From assembly GCF_014495845.1 (NCBI RefSeq), contig NZ_CP061080.1, positions 5,260,001 to 5,324,000 of the forward strand: DNA of 64,000 bases. Reading direction: 5' to 3'. Both the position numbers and the translations under genes were made by a program. The DNA comes from Aquibium microcysteis (GTDB lineage Bacteria > Pseudomonadota > Alphaproteobacteria > Rhizobiales > Rhizobiaceae). Each line of letters begins with the position of its first letter. The stretch's first letter is position 1. Shown here one piece after another: positions 55,094 through 64,000 of the stretch. The notes under the pieces were generated by a model. That model did no database searches. It was not told where the DNA came from and saw nothing but the letters and a program-made list of their open reading frames with translations.

Positions 55094-55288
55094 TCAGCGG
55101 CCGAGCCACTCGTCGATCTCGCGGTCGGCCTCGTCCTGGGCCTTGCCGTAGCGCTCCTGGAGACGGCCCGAAAGCTGCTTGCGATCGCCCTCGATCACCT
55201 GCAGGTCGTCGTCGGTGAGCTTGCCCCACTGCGACTGCACCTTGCCCTTGATCTGCTCCCAGTTGCCTTCGATCTGATTGCGGTTCAT
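55094..55288 (-). CDS. CsbD family stress protein
   Basis: 64 residues from MNRNQIEGNWEQIKGKVQSQWGKLTDDD, the family hallmark, with AGGAGA upstream. The rest (VIEGDRKQLSGRLQERYGKAQ) is helical and hydrophilic. CsbD proteins accumulate under general stress; their activity is unknown. It is monocistronic and followed by a strong hairpin. Confidence 0.93.
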   Translation of the reverse strand: MNRNQIEGNWEQIKGKVQSQWGKLTDDDLQVIEGDRKQLSGRLQERYGKAQDEADREIDEWLGR

Positions 55289-55395
55289 GGCGGATCTCCT
55301 TGGTTGGCAGACGACGGTCTGTCGTCCGTTCCAGATGAAAACGCCGTTCGCCGCCGCCGGGTTCCGCTTCCGCAATGACGTTGCGGAAGGCCAAG

Positions 55396-55424
55396 AAAAA
55401 CCCCGCCGGATCGCTCCGGCGGGG
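55396..55424 (-). terminator. Intrinsic terminator of rpsA
   Basis: On the minus strand CCCCGCCGG and CCGGCGGGG pair around a 6-nt loop, followed directly by TTTTT (55400-55396). It lies 55 nt past the rpsA stop. A textbook rho-independent terminator. Confidence 0.9.
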
Positions 55425-55478
55425 TCTGCCGGATCGCTCCGGCCGGTCTTAGCGTCCGGCCCGCAGGGCCGGGCGGGC

Positions 55479-57179
55479 TCAGGAGTTGCCCTGCTTCTTC
55501 AGCGCGGCACCCAGGATGTCGCCCAGCGAGGCGCCGGAGTCGGTCGACCCGAACTGCGCCACCGCTTCCTTCTCCTCGGCGATTTCGAGCGCCTTGATGG
55601 AGACGTTGATGCGGCGGGTCTTCTTGTCGAACTGCGTCACGCGGGCATCGACCTTCTGGCCGACCGAGAAACGCTCGGGGCGCTGCTCGTCGCGGTCGCG
55701 CGACAGGTCCGAGCGGCGGATGAAGGTGTCCATGTCGTGGTCGACGAGACGCACTTCCAGGCCGCCATCCTTGACCGCCGTGACCTCGCAGGTGACGACC
55801 GCGTTCTTGCGCAGATCGCCCGAGGCAGCCGCCTCGCCGACCGCGTCGCGGCCGAGCTGCTTGATGCCGAGCGAGATGCGCTCCTTGTCGATGTCGACGT
55901 CGAGCACCTGGGCCTTCACCACGTCGCCGCGGTTGAACTCCTCGATGACCTGCTCGCCCGGACGGTTCCAGTCGAGGTCGGAGAGGTGCACCATGCCGTC
56001 GACGTCGCCCTCGAGGCCGATGAACAGACCGAACTCGGTCTTGTTCTTGACCTCGCCCTCGACCACCGAACCGGTCGGATGGTTGCGGGCGAAGGCCTCC
56101 CACGGGTTCTCGAGCGTCTGCTTGAGGCCGAGCGAGATGCGGCGCTTCTGCGGGTCCACCTCGAGCACCACGACGTCCACCTGCTGGGTGGTCGACAGGA
56201 TCTTGCCCGGATGCACGTTCTTCTTGGTCCACGACATTTCCGAAACGTGGATGAGGCCCTCGATGCCCGGCTCCAGCTCGACGAACGCGCCGTAGTCGGT
56301 GATGTTGGTGACCGTGCCGGTGATCTTCTTGCCGAGCGGGAACTTGGTGCCGATTTCCGACCACGGATCCGCCTCGAGCTGCTTCATGCCGAGCGAGATG
56401 CGGTGCGTTTCCTGGTTGATGCGGATGATCTGCACCTTGACCGTCTGGCCGATGTTGAGGATCTCGGTCGGATGGTTGACGCGGCGCCAGGCCATGTCGG
56501 TGACGTGCAGCAGGCCGTCGATGCCGCCGAGGTCGACGAACGCACCGTAGTCGGTGATGTTCTTGACCACGCCTTCGACCACCTGGCCCTCCTCGAGGTT
56601 CTGGACGATCTCCGAACGCTGCTCGGCGCGGCTCTCTTCCAGCACGGTGCGGCGCGACACGACGATGTTGCCGCGGCGGCGATCCATCTTGAGGATCTCG
56701 AAGGGCTGCGGATTGTGCATCAGCGGCGTGACGTCGCGGATCGGGCGGATGTCGACCTGGCTGCGCGGCAGGAACGCCACGGCGCCGTCGAGATCGACCG
56801 TGAAGCCGCCCTTGACCTGGTTGAAGATGACGCCTTCCACGCGCTCGCCCTTGGAGAACTTCTCCTCGAGGCGGACCCAGCTCTCCTCGCGGCGAGCCTT
56901 CTCGCGCGACAGCATGGCCTCGCCCAGCGCGTTCTCGATGCGCTCGACATAGACCTCGACGGTGTCGCCGACCTTCATCTGGCCGTCCTTGGCCTTGGCG
57001 CCGAATTCCTTCAGCGGCACGCGGCCCTCGACCTTCAGGCCGACGTCGATGATGGCCATGTCCTTTTCGATGGCCGTGATGACGCCCTTGACGACCGAGC
57101 CCTCGGCGGAATGGCTTTCGGAGAAGGACTCTTCGAGCAGGCTCGCGAAATCGTCACGGGATGGATTGAATTGCGACAT
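55479..57179 (-). CDS. rpsA: 30S ribosomal protein S1
   Basis: 566 residues from MSQFNPSRDDFASLLEESF with AGGAGA 5 nt upstream. Six S1/OB repeats are visible, each with a variant of ITDYGAFVDLGGIDGLLHV or the later GLFIGLEGDVDGMVHLSDL. The last repeat ends VSIKALEIAEEKEAV. S1 binds mRNA leaders on the ribosome. cmk lies upstream on the same strand, the common cmk-rpsA order; aroA is not next to them here. Confidence 0.96.
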   Translation of the reverse strand: MSQFNPSRDDFASLLEESFSESHSAEGSVVKGVITAIEKDMAIIDVGLKVEGRVPLKEFGAKAKDGQMKVGDTVEVYVERIENALGEAMLSREKARREESWVRLEEKFSKGERVEGVIFNQVKGGFTVDLDGAVAFLPRSQVDIRPIRDVTPLMHNPQPFEILKMDRRRGNIVVSRRTVLEESRAEQRSEIVQNLEEGQVVEGVVKNITDYGAFVDLGGIDGLLHVTDMAWRRVNHPTEILNIGQTVKVQIIRINQETHRISLGMKQLEADPWSEIGTKFPLGKKITGTVTNITDYGAFVELEPGIEGLIHVSEMSWTKKNVHPGKILSTTQQVDVVVLEVDPQKRRISLGLKQTLENPWEAFARNHPTGSVVEGEVKNKTEFGLFIGLEGDVDGMVHLSDLDWNRPGEQVIEEFNRGDVVKAQVLDVDIDKERISLGIKQLGRDAVGEAAASGDLRKNAVVTCEVTAVKDGGLEVRLVDHDMDTFIRRSDLSRDRDEQRPERFSVGQKVDARVTQFDKKTRRINVSIKALEIAEEKEAVAQFGSTDSGASLGDILGAALKKQGNS

Positions 57180-57402
57180 TGGTTCTCCTGGATGCCCCGG
57201 CCTCGCGGGCGGCGGGGCGGCACCGGTGGTTCGTGTTTCGGTTCGCCTGGACCCGCAATCCGCTCGTCTCGAGCGTTTGGCCGCTGTGGCGGCCGGTCCG
57301 GTGCAGTCTGAATGCGGGCAGGCATCGTTCACCCGGAACGCAAAAGGGCGGAGGGACTTCCATTCGCTCGCGAAAGGAAAGGTCCGCCGCCGCTGCTTCC
57401 GG

Positions 57403-58047
57403 TCAGTTCCGCCCCCCCAGCGCATCGTCGATGATCGCGCAGGCGGCGAGGAACGCGGCTTCTATACTCATTTGCGACGTGTCGAGCAAGTGTGCGTCGG
57501 CCGCCGGCCTGAGCGGCGAATCCGCCCGCTCCATGTCGCGCGCGTCGCGCCGCTCGATGTCGGCGAGGATCGCCGCGTAGTCGGCCTGGCCGCCGAGCCG
57601 CAGGATCTCGCGGTGCCGCCGGCCCGCGCGGACAGCGGGGCTCGCGGTCACGTAGAGCTTCACGTCGGCGTGCGGGCAGACCACCGTACCGATGTCCCGG
57701 CCGTCGAGCACCGCCCCCGGCGGCTGCGACGCGAAGGCACGCTGCTTCTCCACGAGCACCCGGCGCACCGGCGGAAAGACGCTGACCCGCGACGCCGCGT
57801 CGCCCACGGCGTGGGCAGACAACGCCGCGGCATCGAAGGCGGAGAAATCGACCGCCCTGGCCGCCTCCGTTGCCAGTGCCTCGTCGTCGAGAGGCCGGCC
57901 CGCTGCCATCAGCGCCTGCGCCACCGCCCGGTAGGACAGCCCGGTGTCGAGATGGCGCAGCCCGTACTGCGTGGCGAGCCGCCGCGACAGCGTGCCCTTG
58001 CCCGAAGCGGCCGGTCCGTCGACGGCGATGACGATGGGTTTGCTCAT
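57403..58047 (-). CDS. cmk: Cytidylate kinase
   Basis: 214 residues from [25 protein letters not shown], which contains the P-loop. [32 protein letters not shown] and the lid [14 protein letters not shown] are conserved. It phosphorylates CMP and dCMP. It precedes rpsA by 223 nt. A longer open frame upstream lacks family similarity and is not used. Confidence 0.94.
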   Translation of the reverse strand: MSKPIVIAVDGPAASGKGTLSRRLATQYGLRHLDTGLSYRAVAQALMAAGRPLDDEALATEAARAVDFSAFDAAALSAHAVGDAASRVSVFPPVRRVLVEKQRAFASQPPGAVLDGRDIGTVVCPHADVKLYVTASPAVRAGRRHREILRLGGQADYAAILADIERRDARDMERADSPLRPAADAHLLDTSQMSIEAAFLAACAIIDDALGGRN

Positions 58048-58369
58048 GGCCGGCGTTGAAGCGGGATTCGGGCGGGGAGGCAAGGGGCGAGGGGAGGCAG
58101 GACGCGCGTTGCGCGCTTTGACGCGCGCGGGCATCGCAGTTCGGGGCCCGGACGAGCCCGGCCGCTTTCGACCCGGCCGGGATGCCGACCCGATCACGGA
58201 GTGACGCGCGACATCGGTGGCGCAAAGAACTGGAACTGTCTGGTCATCCGTTCCATGATCGGGTTCCCGGGGATTGCATCCTATGCCGCAAGGAATGTCC
58301 GTACCCGCCGCCATGCGCAAATGCCTGAGCATCTGTTCAGGGCAATCCTGACCAGGGGTCCTGATCCTC
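58048..58369. other. 322-nt divergent intergenic region, nothing specific
   Basis: Between cmk and the bciA-like gene, both of which start outward from here. It must hold both promoters, but I see no convincing -35/-10, operator or riboswitch. Confidence 0.5.
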
Positions 58370-59404
58370 ATGCATTCTCCGGCCGCAACCGATCCGTCAT
58401 CCACAAGAGGTCCTTCGCGCAGGCGGATCTGCGTGCTGGGCGCCACGGGGACCATTGGCCGCGCCACGGTCGGTGCACTCGTGCAGCGGGGACATGAAGT
58501 GGTCTGTCTCGTCAGAGCCCGCGCGGGCATCGGCGGATCGTCGGCGCCGGCAGACACCGTACACCTCCTCCACGGCGCCGCCGTCAGGGTCGTGGACCCT
58601 GCCGATCCCGCGTCGCTGCGCCGCGGCGTCTTCGATGGCGGGCGTTTCGACGCCGTCCTGTCATGCATGGCCTCCCGCACCGGCGCGCCGAAGGACGCCT
58701 GGGCAGTCGATTTTCGCGCGCATATGAACATACTCGACGCGGCGAAGCAGTCGGGCGTCGGGCACTTCGTGCTGCTCTCCGCCATCTGCGTGCAGAAGCC
58801 GCTCCTCGCCTTCCAGCATGCCAAGCTGGCCTTCGAGGAGGCGCTGACCACATCGGGTATGCGCTATTCCATCGTCCGGCCGACCGCCTTCTTCAAGTCG
58901 CTGTCGGGTCAGATCGAGCGTGTCCGCGGCGGCCGCCCCTACCTGATTTTCGGGGACGGGACGCTGACGGCGTGCAAGCCGATCAGTGACGCCGATCTGG
59001 CCGAATACATCGCGGGCTGCCTCGACGAGGAGAGCCGCTGGAACCGCATCCTGCCGATCGGTGGGCCGGGACCGGCGATCACGCCGCGGCAGCAGGGCGA
59101 AACGCTGTTTCAACTGCTGGGGCGCCCGGCACGGTTCCGGTCGGTTCCCCCGCAACTGCTCGACGTCATTGTGGCCGGGCTCGGGGCGGTGGGCCGCATC
59201 CTGCCCCCGCTGGCCGCGAAAGCCGAACTCGCCCGCATCGGGCGATATTATGCGACGGAATCCATGCTGGTGCTGAACCCGCGGACGGGCTCGTACGATG
59301 CCGACGCCACGCCCTCGACGGGAACCGAGACGCTGTTCGACTTCTACCGCGCGGTGCTTGGCGGCGGCCGCATGCCGGACCGGGGGGACCACGCCGTCTT
59401 CTGA
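58370..59404 (+). CDS. NAD(P)H-binding reductase, BciA-like (8-vinyl reductase)
   Basis: 344 residues. [19 protein letters not shown] near residue 19 is the Rossmann loop. [43 protein letters not shown] and [19 protein letters not shown] closely match BciA, divinyl (proto)chlorophyllide 8-vinyl reductase of bacteriochlorophyll synthesis. No other photosynthesis gene is in the window, so either the organism is phototrophic with a distant main cluster, or this paralogue reduces another substrate. It is followed by a hydrolase. Confidence 0.7.
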   Translation: MHSPAATDPSSTRGPSRRRICVLGATGTIGRATVGALVQRGHEVVCLVRARAGIGGSSAPADTVHLLHGAAVRVVDPADPASLRRGVFDGGRFDAVLSCMASRTGAPKDAWAVDFRAHMNILDAAKQSGVGHFVLLSAICVQKPLLAFQHAKLAFEEALTTSGMRYSIVRPTAFFKSLSGQIERVRGGRPYLIFGDGTLTACKPISDADLAEYIAGCLDEESRWNRILPIGGPGPAITPRQQGETLFQLLGRPARFRSVPPQLLDVIVAGLGAVGRILPPLAAKAELARIGRYYATESMLVLNPRTGSYDADATPSTGTETLFDFYRAVLGGGRMPDRGDHAVF

Positions 59405-59532
59405 GGAGGCGCGGAAGCGACGAGCGCCGCGGGGACGGGGGCCTGCCTGCGATCGCTTCGCCGGACGCCAGGCTGGCGTTGCCCCTTTGCGAAACCAATC
59501 GATCGGACGCGGTGACGGAGTTGGCCGGGAGA

Positions 59533-60468
59533 ATGAAGAGGACGACGAGAATCCTTGCCTGGCTGGCGGGCCTGGCCGCACTTGCGATCGTCGTGTCGGC
59601 CGTCCTCCTCCATGCGCCCGACAAGTCCCGCGCCGTGCTGGACGTGGCCTACCCTGCCGACTACCGCACGGTGGAGGGGGTGCGGCTGCGTTTGCGGGAC
59701 ACCGGTCCGCGTGACGCTCCGGCGGTGATCCTGCTGCACGGGTTCGGCGCCAGTCTCGACACCTGGGACGCCTGGGCGCAAGGCCTGTCGTCGCGTTTCC
59801 GGGTGGTCCGGTTCGATCTGCCGGGCTTCGGCCTGACCGGCCCCGACCCGACAGGCGACTATTCCGACGCGAGGGCGATCAGGATCCTGCTCGGTCTGCT
59901 GGATGACCTCGGCATCGATCGCGCCGGAATCGTCGGCAGTTCGCTCGGCGGACGCATCGCCTGGAGCTTCGCTGCCCGTCATCCCGATCGTGTCTCGCGC
60001 CTCGTCCTGATCTCGCCGGACGGTTTCGCCAGCCCGGGCTTCGCCTACGGCGAGGCCGCCGGCGTGCCCGTGGTGATGCGGGCTCTGCCCTACGTCGCGC
60101 CGCGCGGCCTGCTGAAGGCCAATCTGGCGGCCGCCTACGCCCGGCCGGAAGCGCTGAGCGAGCGGGTGGTGACCCGCTATCGCGACATGATGCTGGCACC
60201 AGGCGTCCGAAAGGCGATCCTTGCCCGCCTGGAGCAGACGATCCTGTTCGACCCCGGGCCGGCACTCTCGAGCATCCGGACGCCGACCCTTCTCCTGTGG
60301 GGCGAGATGGACCGGATGATCCCGATCTCGAATGCGGCCGACTACCTGCGGCTGATGCCGAATGCCGTCCTGGTGCGCCTGCCGGATGCAGGTCATCTTC
60401 CGTTCGAGGAGGACCCACGGGGATCCCTTCCGCCGGTCGAGCGGTTCCTGTCCGGCGAGACTCCGTGA
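59533..60468 (+). CDS. Alpha/beta hydrolase with N-terminal membrane anchor
   Basis: 311 residues from MKRTTRILAWLAGLAALAIVV, an uncleaved anchor or signal peptide. VILLHGFGASLDTWD is the oxyanion HG motif, IVGSSLGGRIAW the nucleophile elbow (Ser near residue 127), and LPDAGHLPFEEDP the His. It is like the many haloperoxidase-type hydrolases. It follows the bciA-like gene by 128 nt. BchO-like hydrolases occur in photosynthesis clusters, but the resemblance is not specific. Confidence 0.85.
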   Translation: MKRTTRILAWLAGLAALAIVVSAVLLHAPDKSRAVLDVAYPADYRTVEGVRLRLRDTGPRDAPAVILLHGFGASLDTWDAWAQGLSSRFRVVRFDLPGFGLTGPDPTGDYSDARAIRILLGLLDDLGIDRAGIVGSSLGGRIAWSFAARHPDRVSRLVLISPDGFASPGFAYGEAAGVPVVMRALPYVAPRGLLKANLAAAYARPEALSERVVTRYRDMMLAPGVRKAILARLEQTILFDPGPALSSIRTPTLLLWGEMDRMIPISNAADYLRLMPNAVLVRLPDAGHLPFEEDPRGSLPPVERFLSGETP

Positions 60469-60775
60469 ACTGGGCAGGGAGGAGGTCGGTCGCCGCATCG
60501 TCCGGGCGCGGCGGATCAGGTCACACGAAGCACCGTCCACCCGTTCGCGGTCCTGCCTGGAAAATGCGTTTCGCGCAGGGCAATGCCCGAACTCCCGACT
60601 GCTGCCGTGTTTCGGGAAATCTCGCCGATCGATCTCCGCTGCAGGATCGTCCATCGAAACCATCGAAACCATCGACGACGTCGAACGGGGGCGGTCATCA
60701 GAGACCCGGTCGGGCTCATCCAAGAACCGTATGGAGGTTGTGACGGAAAGGAATGCCGGATGCAGCAAACGACGA

Positions 60776-60799
60776 CGCATACCCAAATTTGGGTATGCG
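60776..60799. repeat. Perfect 24-nt palindrome
   Basis: CGCATACCCAAA is followed directly by its reverse complement TTTGGGTATGCG. It lies in non-coding, locally A+T-rich DNA. It could be an operator for a dimeric regulator. No second copy is seen in this window. Confidence 0.7.
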
Positions 60800-61083
60800 C
60801 GAATACTCGGAAATCCTTAGCGTGCCTCCCGCGACGGGAGGGATATTCGTTGCGATCATGGCACGAGATGGAATAGCTTAGGGATGATGTTCGTTGAGGC
60901 AGCAGAGGACCGACGACGACTTTCATCGGTGACGCGCGCCTCACCATGCTTCGGTTCCCGTGCCGCCGGCGAACGCCCTCGTTTTCTCGGGGGAGCGCCC
61001 AGACGGAACCGGCCGCGCCGGAACGGCAGAAGACGTCGAGCGCAATGAAAGGATGCAGCTGGACGATGGGCGGCGGGAGCCTC

Positions 61084-61170
61084 ATGACGAACAGGTCCAT
61101 CGGTGTGCTGGCCTGCGGCGTCTCCCTGCTGACGCCGGCCGTCGCCTTCCCGCTTCCGGCACGCGCCTAG
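61084..61170 (+). pseudogene. Signal-peptide-only frame, possible gene remnant
   Basis: A 28-residue frame, MTNRSIGVLACGVSLLTPAV then AFPLPARA and a stop. It is a complete Sec signal peptide with a cleavage site and nothing after it. Either the mature part was lost by a nonsense change, or the frame is chance. The next gene also encodes a signal peptide, so an ancestral tandem copy is possible. Confidence 0.35.
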
Positions 61171-61249
61171 ACCGGAGAGTTCGGACGGGCCGGGAACTTC
61201 CGGATTTCGATCTTCCGTTACTCTGCACCTGAATCATGAGGGGAACACC

Positions 61250-62257
61250 ATGTCGAACTTGCGCATCGTCGCTTTCGCCACGCTCGCGACGGCCGCGGCT
61301 CTGCCGGCTCTCGCCCAGACGAACGACTATGGCGGCTACGACATCGTCAGCCAGCGCCAAGGCGAATATTTCTACGCCGATACCCGCGGATGGCGCATCT
61401 TCGCGGCCAGGGATGGTGCGGCATTCGCCTACTGCTTTGCCGATACGGATCAGAGCAACGGGACGTCCCACCGGCTCGGCTGGGACGGCATGCAGTGGCA
61501 GCTCGCGGTGCCGCTCCGGACGCGGCCGGACTGGGAGGGTACCCTCCAGATCGACGGTGCCGGATCCGGGCAGGGCTATGGCAAGGGGGGCGATTCAATT
61601 TCCGGCACCGCGAACGCCGAGTGGACCATCGCCTGGCTCGGGGAGGCCGAACTCGACGGCATCCGCCGGGGGGGCGACGCCGTCCTCGGGGTCGGCAAGC
61701 GCGACTACGATTTCTCCTTGTCCGGCGCGACGGCGGCCACGCTGAAGGTCCAGGAATGCGTGGAGCAGGCGGGCGGTGGGGGACCGGCCGCGGCGCCACA
61801 GCCGGAGCCGGGCGCCAGCGACACCGTCCGTTTCGGCAAGGCCGGCAGCTGGGTCGTCAACGAGATCCGGGACGGCCGGCAGACAGTCGCGTGCGAAGCC
61901 CTCGACCCGTCACAGAATCCGAATCTCCGTTTCGAGATCGATCGCGACAACTCCTACATCGATTTCCGGGATGGCGGGTACATGGGCGATCTCGGCGAGC
62001 GCAAACCGATCCGGCTTCTGTTCGGGCCGGGCAGTTCGTGGAGCGAAACGGAGGTCGAGATCATCGAGGGCCGGGACGGCGACAAGTGGGCCCGCATCTC
62101 CGAAGGCCGCAGCGACGGGCCGGGCTTCCTGGACGATGCCATTCCCAATGCGCCTCAGGTCGCGTTCGTCGGTGACAACATCATCCTCGAGACGCCGCTC
62201 GATGGCACCAACCGGGCGCTCGACCTGTTCTTCCGATGCAGCGACAAGATCCGATGA
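61250..62257 (+). CDS. Exported protein with duplicated domain, unknown
   Basis: 335 residues. Signal peptide RIVAFATLATAAALPALAQ. Two halves look related: each begins with a tryptophan segment (GWRIFAARDGAAFAYC near 46 and SWVVNEIRDGRQTVAC near 202) and ends with a Cys segment (LKVQECVEQ and FFRCSDKI). A Pro/Ala/Gly linker (GGGGPAAAPQPEPGAS near 175) joins them. Each half could form one disulfide. I recognise no family. Confidence 0.75.
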   Translation: MSNLRIVAFATLATAAALPALAQTNDYGGYDIVSQRQGEYFYADTRGWRIFAARDGAAFAYCFADTDQSNGTSHRLGWDGMQWQLAVPLRTRPDWEGTLQIDGAGSGQGYGKGGDSISGTANAEWTIAWLGEAELDGIRRGGDAVLGVGKRDYDFSLSGATAATLKVQECVEQAGGGGPAAAPQPEPGASDTVRFGKAGSWVVNEIRDGRQTVACEALDPSQNPNLRFEIDRDNSYIDFRDGGYMGDLGERKPIRLLFGPGSSWSETEVEIIEGRDGDKWARISEGRSDGPGFLDDAIPNAPQVAFVGDNIILETPLDGTNRALDLFFRCSDKIR

Positions 62258-62375
62258 GCCCAGGCTGACGCCCGTGCCGCGGCTCTCCGGCCGCGTGCGC
62301 GATCGGTGAAACCGCGCCGCGTGCGGCCTTCCGAGGGCTGCACGTCGTCGCGGACCGTCGTCACCGGATCGGCGT

Positions 62376-63077
62376 TCATACGCTCCGCGTGATCCCCCCG
62401 TCGATCCGCAGGTTCTGCCCGGTGATGTAGCTCGACCGCTCCGTCGCCAGGAACAGGATCAGTTCGGCCACCTCGTCCACCGTCCCGTAGCGGCCCATCG
62501 GAATGCGGGCGCGGCGGTCTTCCTTCTCGGGCAGGGAATCGATGAAGCCGGGGAGCACGTTGTTCATCCGGACGTTGTCGGCGGCGTACCGGTCGGCGAA
62601 GAGCTTGGTGAAGGCGGCGAGGCCGGCGCGGAAGACGCCGGAGGTGGGAAACAGCGCCTCGGGCTCGAAAAGCGCATAGGTGGCGATGTTGACGATCGCG
62701 CCGGTCTTCTGCGCCTGCATCACAGGCGTCACCAGTCGCGTCATGCGGATCACGTTGAGCAGGTAGTATTCCATGCCCAGCTGCCAGTCGGCGTCGGAGA
62801 TGTCGAGCAGCGGCCCCTTGGGCCCGTGCCCGGCGCCGTTGACCACGGCGTCGATCCGGCCGAAGCGGTCGAGCGTCAGGTCGACGAAACGCTTCAGGTC
62901 GTCGGGCTCGCGGTTGGAGCCGGTAAAGCCGAGCCCGCCGAGTTCGGCCGCCAGCGCCTCTCCCCTGCCCGACGAGGACAGGATGGCGACGGCGTAACCG
63001 TCTGCGGCGAGCCTGCGCGCGGCGGCGGCCCCCATGCCGGACCCGCCGGCGACGATCATGGCGACTTTGGCGGACAT
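62376..63077 (-). CDS. SDR-family protein lacking the catalytic Tyr and Lys
   Basis: 233 residues. The Rossmann start VAMIVAGGSGMGAAAARRLA, VVNGAGHGPKG and the ending YITGQNLRIDGGITRSV are classical SDR. The active site is not: after NIATYAL (131-137) the expected YxxxK is replaced by SGVFR (146-150), with Ser for Tyr and Arg for Lys. It may therefore bind NAD(P) without the usual chemistry or use another base. It is monocistronic. Confidence 0.87.
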   Translation of the reverse strand: MSAKVAMIVAGGSGMGAAAARRLAADGYAVAILSSSGRGEALAAELGGLGFTGSNREPDDLKRFVDLTLDRFGRIDAVVNGAGHGPKGPLLDISDADWQLGMEYYLLNVIRMTRLVTPVMQAQKTGAIVNIATYALFEPEALFPTSGVFRAGLAAFTKLFADRYAADNVRMNNVLPGFIDSLPEKEDRRARIPMGRYGTVDEVAELILFLATERSSYITGQNLRIDGGITRSV

Positions 63078-63357
63078 GGCAGCGTCTCCCTCCGGGCGTT
63101 CCGCCGGTCGCGATCCGCACCGCGCCGCGCCAGCGTGTCGCGGGCTTCCCTAGCACGGCTTCCGCCCATGGTCACCCGTGCCGCATCTTGCTTGCTTCGA
63201 GCCCGAAAACACGCTGCGGAAGACTTCTGATTAGCCTTTGACAGGACGATGATCTGTGTTTATGGGGACCGATCTTTCAAGGAAGCAACGCCCGTACCCG
63301 GCGGCTTGCGGCGCGCCCGCCGGTCGGTACGGCTCCACCACCCGACGAGGCTAGGCC

Positions 63358-63735
63358 GTGGCGAAACCCGAACTTGGCACCAAGCGAATCTGCCCCGAGA
63401 CCGGGCGGAAGTTCTACGACCTCAACAAGGACCCGATCGTGTCGCCCTACACGGGAATGACCTATGCGCGGTCCTATTTCGAGGGTGGCTCGGCCGTCCG
63501 CGAGGAGGAAGAGGAAGTCGAGACGAAGGAGCTCGATGCCGAGGAGGGCGCCGAGATCGTGTCGCTGGAGGATGCCGACGAGGAAACCAAGGGCGGCGAC
63601 CTCCCGGATCTCGACGACGACGAGGACGTCGATCTCGGCGATGACGACGACACCTTCCTGGCCGACGACGAGGAAGAGGACGACGACGTCGCCGACATCA
63701 TCGGCGTCGGCGGTGAGGACGACGACGAGGTCTGA
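63358..63735 (+). CDS. TIGR02300 family protein with polyacidic tail
   Basis: 125 residues from a GTG. KRICPETGRKFYDLNKDPIVSPYTGMTY is the conserved N-terminal motif of the alphaproteobacterial TIGR02300 family. From about residue 50 the chain is almost entirely Asp and Glu with few other residues, and probably unstructured. The single conserved Cys and the acidic tail suggest binding to basic partners or metal, but the function is unknown. It lies 152 nt before tRNA-Ala. Confidence 0.9.
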   Translation: MAKPELGTKRICPETGRKFYDLNKDPIVSPYTGMTYARSYFEGGSAVREEEEEVETKELDAEEGAEIVSLEDADEETKGGDLPDLDDDEDVDLGDDDDTFLADDEEEDDDVADIIGVGGEDDDEV

Positions 63736-63887
63736 TCGACCCTTTCGAGCCCGACCGAAAAAAAGCGAACGGTACGGGCTTGATCTTGCAAACGGGCGGA
63801 TATAGAAGCCGCCAACACGTTCGGCGCCGGTCCCTTCCGGCGCAGTCTTCCCCCCGAAAGGGCGGGTCCCGGCGAAAGCCGGAGCGT

Positions 63888-63963
<76 letters not shown>

Positions 63964-64000
63964 TTAAACCGGATCACGAGCAGACCGACAAAATCCGTCG

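Larger units (their letters stand above)
60469..61249. other. 781-nt region with no convincing gene
   Basis: Only short overlapping frames, none with a motif. The region holds a perfect 24-nt palindrome at 60776-60799 and a signal-peptide stub at 61084-61170 (both listed separately). Locally it is more A+T-rich around 60760-60900 than its surroundings, which would suit a regulatory or degraded segment. Confidence 0.55.

Noticed and set aside
55278..57311. 677-codon plus-strand open frame opposite rpsA
   Set aside because: Mirror frame of a highly expressed GC-rich gene; no motif and no start site.

Overview
The window is uniformly GC-rich bacterial DNA. Gene order and content point to an alphaproteobacterium of the order Hyphomicrobiales (Rhizobiales), most like Mesorhizobium, Aquamicrobium or Nitratireductor. 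The main signs are rph diverging from hrcA-grpE, the cysG-DUF2849-cysI-cysH-DUF934 sulfate block, an expanded urease cluster, a TIGR02300 protein, and mosaic palindromes of the type scattered through rhizobial genomes. The genus is inference.

Layout. 1-2.4 kb: end of a branched-chain amino acid ABC permease pair and a hydrolase. 2.7-8.3 kb: a host-attachment-type protein, an FNR/FixK-like box, then assimilatory sulfate reduction. 8.3-17.1 kb: MFS/ArsR pair, Ca/Na antiporter, small membrane proteins, adenosine kinase, DUF427/DCC pair, delta-class carbonic anhydrase, TRIC-type channel. 17.5-24.5 kb: hrcA-grpE, rph, rdgB, hemW, a phd-vapC pair wedged before rsmI, yraN. 24.5-31.6 kb: cyclase, GMC oxidoreductase, palindromic element, cytochrome P450, gyrB. 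31.7-37.5 kb: RNA-repair locus (below). 37.5-40.4 kb: ion channel, class II aldolase, aminotransferase. 40.5-50.6 kb: urease genes on the minus strand, interrupted by unrelated genes. 50.7-64 kb: ACP-ketosynthase pair, GST, hydrolase, csbD, rpsA, cmk, a bciA-like reductase, hypotheticals, SDR, TIGR02300, tRNA-Ala(GGC).

The most interesting locus is 31.7-37.5 kb. RtcR (CARF + AAA+ sigma-54 activator) is divergent from a minus-strand unit: rsr (Ro60/TROVE protein), then about 840 nt without a protein gene, then rtcB (RNA ligase). That stretch is six head-to-tail RNA units. Each has an outer helix carrying the motif G[AG]CGAATG, a second helix of about 8 bp, and inside them a tRNA in permuted order: T arm and 3' acceptor strand first, 5' acceptor strand after. 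Both helices show compensatory changes between units. The units look like Y RNAs of the YrlA type, known to be tRNA mimics bound by Ro60. Here there are six. Two keep an encoded CCA and an open acceptor end; three have the acceptor capped by a GNRA loop; one is reduced to a T-arm/acceptor minihelix. A sigma-54-like promoter lies just before rsr, so damage sensing by RtcR could switch on Ro60, the tRNA mimics and the ligase together. rtcA is not in the window.

Starts were chosen from ribosome-binding sites and overlaps. All family names rest on recognising motifs by eye, not on a search.
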